Assembly: GCF_945901735.1 (NCBI RefSeq)
Contig: NZ_CAMDLM010000031.1
Span: 1-43,893 of the forward strand
Direction: 5' to 3'
Length of the DNA stretch: 43,893 bases
From: Limnohabitans sp. Rim8
GTDB taxonomy: Bacteria > Pseudomonadota > Gammaproteobacteria > Burkholderiales > Burkholderiaceae_C
In this document: positions 37,301-43,639 of the stretch, piece after piece
Numbering within the stretch: position 1 is the stretch's first letter
Layout of the letters: the number at the start of each line of letters is the position of its first letter
Program-made: the position numbers and the translations under genes
The notes under the pieces: generated by a model
Database searches by the model: none
Told to the model about the DNA's origin: nothing
The model's input: the letters and a program-made list of their open reading frames with translations, nothing else

Positions 37301-38364
37301 TCTTGATGCTTAACTCCGCCATGGACTGCCCGAAAACTGGACAACAGTCGCGCCCATGCGTCGGTCCGGCGCTCCAATACCTCTTCACCATAGAGGTCAG
37401 CAACTTCCTGCAGTTGCTCCTGCAATGTTGAAACCGCGTAGTTGTTGTCATACAGCGGCTTGCCGAGGTGCAATAACCCACGTTCCTCCGCCGAAAACAA
37501 GAAAACCAGCCGCATCATGATTGTGAGCGCGGCTTCGTACTGCTCATTTGGTCTAACGCCCTTCAAGAGGACTCGACCGCTATCTTTGTCAATCGCGTCA
37601 AAGGACTGGACCAGCACCTCGACAGCTTCACGCACCTGAAAACCAAGCTGATCGGTAACCTCTTGCTGGTCATTAGCACTTTCCTTGAGCAAAGCCAAGA
37701 GCGTGCTGTCATCGGCAACGCCAAAGAAGCGGCGCACACCCAGAAGGGAGTGGAAAGCCCGCAGAGTGATGGGTTCATCCAACCAAAGGGCACCAAACCA
37801 TGATGCATACCCTGTAATTTCCCCGCGGGGTGCATACACAAGCATCCATTGCTCGCCGTTTGTGACCAGACCCAGCGGAACACCCGCGCCATGCAACAAT
37901 TCCATCATCCGGGTTGCTGGCGTAGCCTTCCAGTGCTTGCCGATGACTGGTCGATCAAGCTTCTGCTCAGCGGGGTAACTGGAGATCAGCAATTGAGCCT
38001 TGCCACTTGTATCTGTACCGGCTGGACCAGTCAGAGCAAAGTCAGGGCGTAAGGTTTCACCCATTTCTGGCATCTTGGCTTCCAACCCAGCAGGAAGAGC
38101 TTGCCCTTCAACAACTTGATTTGCAGGGTAACCAAGCACCGTTGTTAGGACATGGAGCACCCACGCGCGCTGCTGTCCGGGTGCTGCAGGGTTGTCCTGC
38201 CAATCCTCATATGCGGCGCGCAGAGCCTTTGCCTGCGTTGGATCTCGCGGCTCCAGACCTTGCGAAAAAACTCGAAGCAATACCGGCAGCGAAACAAACG
38301 GCCCTGATATCTCAACAAGGGATAACCAGTCAGAATGGTGGCGAGAAGCGGTGGGGGCGCTCAT
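34333..38364 (-). CDS. drmMI: DISARM adenine methyltransferase DrmMI
   Basis: 1343-residue DNA methyltransferase of the class 1 type, Type IIG-like in layout. The SAM-binding motif I is CDMAMGSGAFLVQ (608-620), with LYGVDINPMAVEMAKLSLWL next, and the catalytic motif IV is IGNPPFLGG (NPPF 871-874), indicating N6-adenine methylation. Residues about 940-1250 form a target recognition domain (EAEQYTEPFNYLKNVVFP, FVPSNWIHTDG, RYIPTDCFETFPLP). The coding DNA there (about 34600-35560) is markedly AT-richer than the rest of the gene. It overlaps the drmD stop as ATGA. It marks host DNA as self; the recognition sequence cannot be read from sequence. Confidence 0.92.
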   Translation of the reverse strand: MSAPTASRHHSDWLSLVEISGPFVSLPVLLRVFSQGLEPRDPTQAKALRAAYEDWQDNPAAPGQQRAWVLHVLTTVLGYPANQVVEGQALPAGLEAKMPEMGETLRPDFALTGPAGTDTSGKAQLLISSYPAEQKLDRPVIGKHWKATPATRMMELLHGAGVPLGLVTNGEQWMLVYAPRGEITGYASWFGALWLDEPITLRAFHSLLGVRRFFGVADDSTLLALLKESANDQQEVTDQLGFQVREAVEVLVQSFDAIDKDSGRVLLKGVRPNEQYEAALTIMMRLVFLFSAEERGLLHLGKPLYDNNYAVSTLQEQLQEVADLYGEEVLERRTDAWARLLSSFRAVHGGVKHQDLLMQAYGGSLFDPDRYPFLEGRTAGSLWRETAAEPLSVNNRVVLHLLNSLQRLRIKPSAGGVAETRRVSFRALGVEQIGHVYEGLLDHTCVLAAEPVLGIKGPRNKEAEIPLSKLESLLAQGQDKLVEFLKDITGRSLSAIRKTLDDGSLLDEHKILVACGYDHALLNRLSPFARLIREDSFERPLVVLTGSVYVTAGTDRRSSGTHYTPPTLTEPIVQHTLEPLVYQGPADGWPRERWTLKSPKDILDLKVCDMAMGSGAFLVQVCRYMAERLVEAWEGEEKLHPGQVLITPDGKFSEGSPSERLVPTEAAERIAVARRVVADRCLYGVDINPMAVEMAKLSLWLITVDAHRPFTFLDHAFKCGDSLLGITSFEQLENFSLRPGGVKQQTFSSLHLRRHIDEAKKKREALGCMPSDTPEQIAAKAVLFAEAEDAVTKLNAAADILMAVELQGLQGKAYEALREKTSELMIEHWVKGTHELKDYARLEIGQKRCFHWALMFPEISSVGGFNAFIGNPPFLGGSRAVEVFGDEYASYLVTLHSLLTKKTDFCCHFFRRADVLTGINGSIGLIGTNTITQGASRRGTIEVISSKRSISYAKTGLKWPGQAQLEVVVVVFSDPGWKGTRYLNDALVENIDSLLTGSRNSLPKILHENDRICFIGVHLGGTDGFIVSEIQAQEWIKNNIKNKNILFPFIRGEDIGANNLQAAPSWIISFGEMNHSEAEQYTEPFNYLKNVVFPERQKKNKEKYPRMVNEWWKFWHSRNELYKDKTTESNWLVKTRVSSYHGIRFVPSNWIHTDGVVIFKKSLWSDFSILQSSIHEAWTARFSSTLGSAPRYIPTDCFETFPLPVGSLMSMNDIGKVFHAGRQEFLDEFQSGLTNFYRKFHNSNDFDKRLVELRNLQSQMDFSVMDAYGWGDIILGHNFYDTKHGVRYTISEDARREILDRLLDLNHQRYAAEKNEQVVQSEYISAKRGRKLKDASGQITMDL

Positions 38365-41300
38365 GTCCGGCTCCTTGTGATTTCAAGTACCGCTTTACGC
38401 GGGATCAGCCAGGTGACAGCGACTGGAAAAAGCCTCGCACTCGGATTGGAAAAGCGAGATCGGATGTGATCGGATTCACGCTGAATTTCTTCTGGAATTT
38501 CCTTGATCCGGCGGTGCAGGGCTGCGAGATCATTTTCCCGCTGACGTTTGCCAGGCTCATCTGCTCCAAGGTCCAACACCATTTGCGGACCATCTTTGCG
38601 ATCCAGCTCGGCTTGTATGGCGCGTTGGAGTTCCGTCATTACGGTCTTGATCTTGTTCACTTCCTTTTCGGCCAGCTCCTCAAGGTTTTTTTCCAGATTC
38701 TTTGTGCGCTCGACACGACGGGCATCCAGTGATGCCAGCAATGCATCCCGATTTTTAGCCCATAGGGCCTGAAAACGTTCCTCAATAGCCGCCGGTGCAG
38801 GGTTGTCTGTCGCGGCTTCTAATGCAGCTTTCGTTTCGCCCACGTTCAATCGACTGAAACGGCCTTCGATCAGCGCCCCACCAGCGGTGATGACTTCTTC
38901 GTGAAGACGATGGTTGTCACCTCCCAGTACGACGATACGGCCATGGGCGATAACTACCGGATGGCTCAAGGCTGAGTCATCAACAATGCAGGCCGATACC
39001 CTTGATAGGTGCTTAGCTTGAGTCCCCAAGGACCAGATTTCAGCACGCAACAAACGCAGGCACATTTGAACCAACCTGTGGTTCAGGTGGGCGAGCACAA
39101 CATCATCGCGTCCCGTGGCAAGGGCAGCGTCGAAGACGATTGGGCGCACCCTCTTGTTATGCGGATGGGCAAGCCCATCGGCACATTGGGCCCAACTGTT
39201 TGAAAGAGCTGGTAAGCGAAAGACTGGGCAGCTTTTACGTACACCGGTGGGATCAGGCCAGATGCCTTCAACGTTGACCGGAATTAGCGCTGGTTGCTCG
39301 GCCAGTTCAAGACCAACACGGACCACATTTTCGATGTGCTCAGGTGTCAGGTTCAGCTCATGCTGGGTTTCATGTAATTGGGACGCGAGTTTTTCCAACT
39401 GCTCACGCAGCTTACGCTCAAACTTCAGCATTTTGCGTACTGGCTCAGCTTCCAGTTCGGCGCGCGTGGTATCAAGTCTGCTACGTCGTCCAAGCATGGC
39501 TTCTTCAACCTGGCTGGCAATAACGGGACCCACTTTGCCAAGGTCTTCTCGTATAGTCTCAACCTTGAGGGCAGCCCGCATCAGGAATTCAAGGTCACCT
39601 TCTAAATCACCTACCTTGCCGGTAACACTTGCGTCGGCAAAGCCGCGGCCAACGAAATGGTGAATGTGGACTTCATCAGTTTTTTGGCCATGGCGATCAA
39701 CACGGCCATTGCGCTGCTCCATGCGGTTCGGGTTCCACGGAATCTCAAAGTGAATGAGCTTTGAGCAGTGGTTCTGCAAGTTGACACCTTCGGATGCGGC
39801 GTCGGTGGCCAACAGAATCCGCACCTTGGATTCTTTTGGGTTGGATTGAAACGCCGCCTTGATGGGTTCGCGCAGGTCATTCATCATGCCCCCAAAGATC
39901 ATTTCCAGGCGTCCATCCGCGGCCAAACCCTCACGGGCCAGCAAATCAAAAAGCCATTTTTGTGTGGCGCGGTATTCGGTAAAGATGATGACGCGCTCGT
40001 CATTCCACTGACCACCGGTTTGCAAGGTAGTTTTAATCCAGTCGATCAGCGTTTGTGCCTTGCAATCAGGTCGCTGCGTGCTCTTGGCGGCAAATTCGCT
40101 GAGCTCACGCAGTAGCGCCTTTTCTTCGGTGGATATGGGCGACAGAGCCTGGCTGACAGAGCTAACAACTTCCCCGGTTTCGACTTCGTAAGCTTCATCA
40201 TCGGCATAGTCATCCGAAAAATCTTCAATCTCACGATGGAGGTTGCTGGCAAGCTTGCGACGGCCAACCGTGGCAATGTGCTTTTCCAATGTGATGCCAA
40301 AGGCGGCAGGCGATGAAAACAGCCGCTTTTTAAGTAGCTTCAAAACAAATTCGGTGGCCATGCGTTCGCCGTCCGTCGTGGCCTGCTTCAAGCGCAACTC
40401 AGAATATTGGCGCAGAGCTTGGTGAGCCTGACGCTCTTCGTCGGTGTGGGGTACCTCAATGTGTTTGACCATGCGCTCAGCAAAGCGACGACTCCCATCC
40501 CAGCGCAGCTTGAGTTCGGACTTCATTCGCCGGACCATGACTGCATCGAGCTGGTTGCGGTCAGGAGTGACAGCCCGAGCAAAGCGTTGGTTATCAAGCA
40601 ACTCCAGCAGTGCCGCAAAACTTTCGCGATAACCGTTATGCGGGGTAGCAGACAAAAAGAGCTTGTGCTCAAAATGCGGGCCAAGAGAACGGATTGCCGT
40701 GGTGCGCTGTGAGTCCGTGGCGTACTTGCCACGGCCAGAGGGCGCAACGTTGTGCGCCTCATCCACGATCATTAGGTCATACGCGCGCGGGTAGGTTGGC
40801 TGGTCACCTGCAGGCAGCGTTTCGCGGAAGGTGCGCAGCGGTCTTTCGCGCTTGAGAAAATCGATTGATGTGATCAACCGCGGGAAATGTGACCATGGAT
40901 TGACATGGATACCCCGCTTACGACGCAGCTGGCTAATGGTTTCACTGTCAATGATGCGAAATTCCAGGCCAAATTTGTCGCGCATTTCTTCCTGCCACTG
41001 CACTTGCAGGGAAGATGGGCAGATGATCAAAACTGAGCGCACCCGGTGGCGCAGGATCATTTCCTGTACCACCAAGCCAGCTTCTACCGTTTTTCCAAGC
41101 CCGACGTCATCGGCAATTAGCAGATTCACCCGCGGCATGGACAGGGCGCGGACCACCGGATCCAACTGATACTCGTCAATTTCAATGCCACTGCGGAAGG
41201 GTGATTGCAGGGCTTTGTCGTCAGCCTGGGAGACTGCTCCCCAGCGGACTGCATCTAAAAAGGCCTGTAATCGCTTTGGATGGTCGAATGAATCAGGGTC

Positions 41301-41516
41301 CGGTAGCGTGGACTTTTCGTGCACCTGGGTGCCGGGTTCCAGCTCCCAAATGACATTCAGTTCTTCGCCAATCCCGTCATCCTCGACAGAGGACAGCTTG
41401 ATTAGGTGGGTGGGCCGTGCACCATCGCCGCCCAAACCAGGAGCGGAGGGAATTATTTCCGTTACGACAAATGGTCGTTTCCGAACGATAGCAAGTTGAC
41501 CAATTTCGGGAGTCAT
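38361..41516 (-). CDS. drmD: DISARM protein DrmD (SNF2-type helicase)
   Basis: 1051-residue SNF2/RapA-like ATPase, the class 1 signature gene. An N-terminal small beta domain (GQLAIVRKRPFVVTEI) is followed by Walker A DDVGLGKTVEAG (136-147), the DEAH box MIVDEAHNVAP (249-259), SAT at 289-291 (LSATPHNGYRESF), and the C-terminal helicase motifs LATDAASEGVNLQNH and NRMEQRNGRVDRHGQ (about 569-611). Long coiled-coil Glu/Lys segments follow near residues 960-1010. It overlaps the upstream 70-codon ORF and the downstream drmMI, both as ATGA. The presence of drmD and drmMI rather than drmE and drmMII defines class 1. Confidence 0.93.
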   Translation of the reverse strand: MTPEIGQLAIVRKRPFVVTEIIPSAPGLGGDGARPTHLIKLSSVEDDGIGEELNVIWELEPGTQVHEKSTLPDPDSFDHPKRLQAFLDAVRWGAVSQADDKALQSPFRSGIEIDEYQLDPVVRALSMPRVNLLIADDVGLGKTVEAGLVVQEMILRHRVRSVLIICPSSLQVQWQEEMRDKFGLEFRIIDSETISQLRRKRGIHVNPWSHFPRLITSIDFLKRERPLRTFRETLPAGDQPTYPRAYDLMIVDEAHNVAPSGRGKYATDSQRTTAIRSLGPHFEHKLFLSATPHNGYRESFAALLELLDNQRFARAVTPDRNQLDAVMVRRMKSELKLRWDGSRRFAERMVKHIEVPHTDEERQAHQALRQYSELRLKQATTDGERMATEFVLKLLKKRLFSSPAAFGITLEKHIATVGRRKLASNLHREIEDFSDDYADDEAYEVETGEVVSSVSQALSPISTEEKALLRELSEFAAKSTQRPDCKAQTLIDWIKTTLQTGGQWNDERVIIFTEYRATQKWLFDLLAREGLAADGRLEMIFGGMMNDLREPIKAAFQSNPKESKVRILLATDAASEGVNLQNHCSKLIHFEIPWNPNRMEQRNGRVDRHGQKTDEVHIHHFVGRGFADASVTGKVGDLEGDLEFLMRAALKVETIREDLGKVGPVIASQVEEAMLGRRSRLDTTRAELEAEPVRKMLKFERKLREQLEKLASQLHETQHELNLTPEHIENVVRVGLELAEQPALIPVNVEGIWPDPTGVRKSCPVFRLPALSNSWAQCADGLAHPHNKRVRPIVFDAALATGRDDVVLAHLNHRLVQMCLRLLRAEIWSLGTQAKHLSRVSACIVDDSALSHPVVIAHGRIVVLGGDNHRLHEEVITAGGALIEGRFSRLNVGETKAALEAATDNPAPAAIEERFQALWAKNRDALLASLDARRVERTKNLEKNLEELAEKEVNKIKTVMTELQRAIQAELDRKDGPQMVLDLGADEPGKRQRENDLAALHRRIKEIPEEIQRESDHIRSRFSNPSARLFPVAVTWLIPRKAVLEITRSRT

Positions 41517-41725
41517 TGCTGTTTCCTGTCAAAGTGGCGCACTTTGTCGCGCTTGAATGAGAAATTCAAAGGATGCATTTTGGTGAGGCTCTCCAGTTCT
41601 TGAAGTTCACCTGAACTGCTTATTAGGTTAATTTCATAGCCTGACCTATAAATTCTCTCAACACGCCATTCTTTCTCCCGAATGACTGTTTGAGAGCCAG
41701 GTGTGTTGGCCAACATGTGGTTCAT
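41513..41725 (-). CDS. Small DISARM-linked protein, 70 aa, unrecognised
   Basis: A 70-residue basic protein of no family I recognise. It lies between the WYL regulator and drmD and overlaps both by 4 bp: the ATG at 41725 sits in the WYL stop (ATGA) and its stop sits in the drmD start (ATGA). This exact coupling is good evidence that it is translated. The middle (VIREKEWRVERIYRSGYEIN, then ISSSGELQELESL) has the look of a small barrel and loosely echoes the first 50 residues of DrmD (GQLAIVRKRPFVVTEI). It could be a detached copy of that domain, a regulator or an inhibitor; none of these is shown. The C-terminus is rich in Lys/Arg. Confidence 0.65.
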   Translation of the reverse strand: MNHMLANTPGSQTVIREKEWRVERIYRSGYEINLISSSGELQELESLTKMHPLNFSFKRDKVRHFDRKQQ

Positions 41726-42645
41726 TCAATGTTCCTTAACTCACTAACCGACCTACTCGAGGGATACCCGGGAGCAAGTGCAGCGCTTTCAACGCCGTAA
41801 AGTGTTTGTGAATTCTTCAACCAAAGATGGTGCTCTTTGGGGTCCAATGTGTGCTTGGATGAGCAATCAACTGACCATCGCCGCAGTGCATATCCAACCA
41901 ATGGAGCTCGCATGTCAAGCGCCAGCATGCCGTTGTGCATCATGAAGTCGGCCTCGATCGCCTTGGGGTGGGCAATGCCTGGGTGGGGCACCAGCTCGAT
42001 ATGGACCAGTCGTGCCCACTGCACATCTGACTCAATTTGTTCTTCGACTGGGATGGGCTGGTCAATCGGCTTTGCCTTGACGATCCGTGTCAATGCAAAG
42101 TCCGCAAAGCGGCCCCGCTCACGGTCATACGCGCGCAAGTGCCAACGTAGGCCAGTGTCGGCCAAGGCTAGGGGGCACAGCGTCTTTGTTGAGGCTCCAG
42201 AGGTCAACGACAGGTAGTTGACCTTGACTTGGCGTCTTCCGGCAATGGCGCGAGTGAGCGTCGCCAGTGTTTCGATTTCGGGTTTAACCAGGTCGCTGGC
42301 GCTTTCGCAGGGGACAGAGCGCTTGAGCTTTTGGTCCATGTTGTCGCCAAAGCCTGCTCGGAACCAGGTGAGAACGCGCTCTGCTGAGTGTTCAAACAAG
42401 GGTGTGAAGCGGTCGGTCGTTGCGTACTTGCGTTGACCGGCGTCGTAGAAGAGGTTGAGTGGTGCCAGGCGACGGTAGGTGCTTAGGTCGCGTGCTGAAG
42501 CAGCAGGCTTGACCCCAAAGCGTCTCTCAATATCCGCGCGGGTCAGATCGCCACAGAAGAAAGCTTTGACTTCAATGTAGAAAAGTCGCTCTCTTTGCGT
42601 CTGCGTCAGGTCGTCAAGTGCAGCAGCGACTCGTTTGTTGACCAC
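41722..42645 (-). CDS. WYL-domain repressor of the BrxR/CapW type
   Basis: 307-residue transcription regulator. The N-terminal winged helix-turn-helix (RLFYIEVKAFFCGDLTRADI, RRFGVKPAASARDLSTYRRL, APLNLFYDAGQRKY) matches the BrxR/CapW family found in front of BREX, CBASS and other defence operons. The WYL domain is at about 125-190 (RWHLRAYDRERGRFADFALTRI), followed by a C-terminal dimer domain. In that family the WYL domain senses a ligand, perhaps nucleic acid, and releases the repressor. The start is GTG 42645 with GGAG eight bases upstream. As first gene of the DISARM operon, with a palindrome upstream, it very likely controls its own operon. Confidence 0.85.
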   Translation of the reverse strand: MVNKRVAAALDDLTQTQRERLFYIEVKAFFCGDLTRADIERRFGVKPAASARDLSTYRRLAPLNLFYDAGQRKYATTDRFTPLFEHSAERVLTWFRAGFGDNMDQKLKRSVPCESASDLVKPEIETLATLTRAIAGRRQVKVNYLSLTSGASTKTLCPLALADTGLRWHLRAYDRERGRFADFALTRIVKAKPIDQPIPVEEQIESDVQWARLVHIELVPHPGIAHPKAIEADFMMHNGMLALDMRAPLVGYALRRWSVDCSSKHTLDPKEHHLWLKNSQTLYGVESAALAPGYPSSRSVSELRNIE

Positions 42646-42680
42646 GTATTTGTCTCCATCTTATCTGCTCGTGTTCCACT

Positions 42681-42740
42681 CTAGCATATTCAATGACTGC
42701 ACTTAATCATTTTGATGCAGATAAGCGTCATTGGTGCTAG
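42681..42740. promoter_or_regulatory. 60-bp imperfect palindrome, candidate WYL operator
   Basis: Left arm CTAGCA-TATT-CAATGAC (42681-42697) and right arm GTCATTG-G-TGCTAG (42727-42740) match over 13 bases with a 3-base size difference in the spacer; CTGCA (42697-42701) and TGCAG (42716-42720) pair further in. It lies in the 161-bp gap between the divergent WYL gene and the small repeat-protein gene. A TAGAAT at 42738 could be the rightward -10, and TATGCT (minus strand, 42683-42688) the leftward -10, so a protein bound here would cover both promoters. Confidence 0.6.
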
Positions 42741-42806
42741 AATTTTTAGAACGACCAGGTTGGATCCGGTCGCCTAGCCCGAAATCATCACTTTTAGGAG
42801 ATGAAC

Positions 42807-43097
42807 ATGTCTTTTTGGCAGATCTTGGGGCGACTCGCTGTGTCTGACACCGGTGAAACTTTGCAAAAGGTCTCGGACACCACCAGCGTCTCGTCTGACG
42901 GTACGACCTACACAAAGATGGGCTCGACCACCGTTGGGTCAGATGGTTCTGTCTTCACTCAGATGGGAAGTTTCAGCAATGACGGAAGCACCCGCATGGG
43001 TAGCACGGCCACTGGAATTGGTGCGGTTTTCAATAACCCGAGCGACGACTTTGGGTTCGGCTCCAAAAAATCCAGAAATGACTTTGACGATTTTTAA
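42807..43097 (+). CDS. Small Ser/Gly/Thr-rich repeat protein
   Basis: 96-residue protein without a signal peptide. Residues 30-70 hold three copies of a unit like SDG-xx-(Y/F)-T-x-MGS (SDGTTYTKMGSTTVG, SDGSVFTQMGSFSN, DGSTRMGSTATG). The C-terminus is polar and acidic, ending SRNDFDDF. The start is ATG 42807, six bases after TAGGAG; the ATG at 42801 touches the Shine-Dalgarno and is unlikely. I do not know a function for this family. It precedes the macro-domain gene by 14 bp on the same strand and is divergent from the DISARM operon. Confidence 0.7.
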   Translation: MSFWQILGRLAVSDTGETLQKVSDTTSVSSDGTTYTKMGSTTVGSDGSVFTQMGSFSNDGSTRMGSTATGIGAVFNNPSDDFGFGSKKSRNDFDDF

Positions 43098-43111
43098 GGT
43101 ACTTGAACTTC

Positions 43112-43639
43112 ATGCAGATTGAAATCGTCGTCGGCAACATCGTCCAGCAACCGGATGTTGATGCCCTGGTTAACTCGGCCAACGCAAATCTTCGCTTTGG
43201 ATCAGGCGTGGCCGGGGCCATTCATACTGCAGCCGGGCCAGAACTCGAGCAATATTGCCGCCGCCATTCGCCGATTGCTTTGGGTGAAGCGGTTGTGACC
43301 CCCGGCTTTGAACTGCCAAACCCTTTTGTGATTCACGCTAGGGCTGCCAGCTTCATCAATGACGACCACCCCGAGAAATACCTCGACCTTGCCGTTGCTC
43401 AGACTCTCCGTGTGGCTAAAGAAGCAGGCATCAAATCAATGGCTATGCCCGCAATCGGAACTGGGGTTTTTAAGTTCCCACCAGAGTTGTCTGCTGAAAT
43501 CATCATCAACGGACTACTGAGTCGGAGTGAGGGCCATCGTAAGGCGCGTTTCAAAAGGCAAAATTTCAGGCCAACCTTGCCACTTAGCTGGTTTAAATAT
43601 CAATGCGCCACCACTCTCCATAGCTGGGCGCATCCTTAG
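43112..43639 (+). CDS. Macro-domain protein, C-terminus replaced
   Basis: The first about 140 residues are a macro domain that binds ADP-ribose and may hydrolyse its derivatives: GNIVQQPDVDALVNSANANL, the loop FGSGVAGAIHTAAGPELEQ, ALGEAVVTPGFELPN and the second loop MPAIGTGVFKFPPELSAEI. Similarity ends near residue 143 (LLSRSEGHR). The last about 32 codons have no family character and run antisense over the 3' end of the phosphatase gene, so the gene was probably cut at the island edge and reads to a chance stop. The start is ATG 43112; TTG 43103 is possible. Without the last strand and helix of the fold the protein may be unstable. Confidence 0.75.
   Translation: MQIEIVVGNIVQQPDVDALVNSANANLRFGSGVAGAIHTAAGPELEQYCRRHSPIALGEAVVTPGFELPNPFVIHARAASFINDDHPEKYLDLAVAQTLRVAKEAGIKSMAMPAIGTGVFKFPPELSAEIIINGLLSRSEGHRKARFKRQNFRPTLPLSWFKYQCATTLHSWAHP

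Larger units (their letters stand above)
27866..43545. mobile_element. Defence island (class 1 DISARM) beside tRNA-Ser
   Basis: Between the conserved tRNA-Ser and the chromosomal histidine phosphatase lies a block holding only defence-type genes, with more uneven base composition than either flank. The left limit is taken at the tRNA 3' end. The right limit is where macro-domain similarity stops, about 43540. No integrase, transposase or flanking direct repeat of the tRNA end is visible, so the mechanism of entry is unknown and the limits are approximate. Confidence 0.55.

Noticed and set aside
42807..43639. Small gene plus macro gene as a DarTG-type toxin-antitoxin pair
   Set aside because: The 96-aa protein has no ADP-ribosyltransferase features and is too small for DarT; only the macro half fits.
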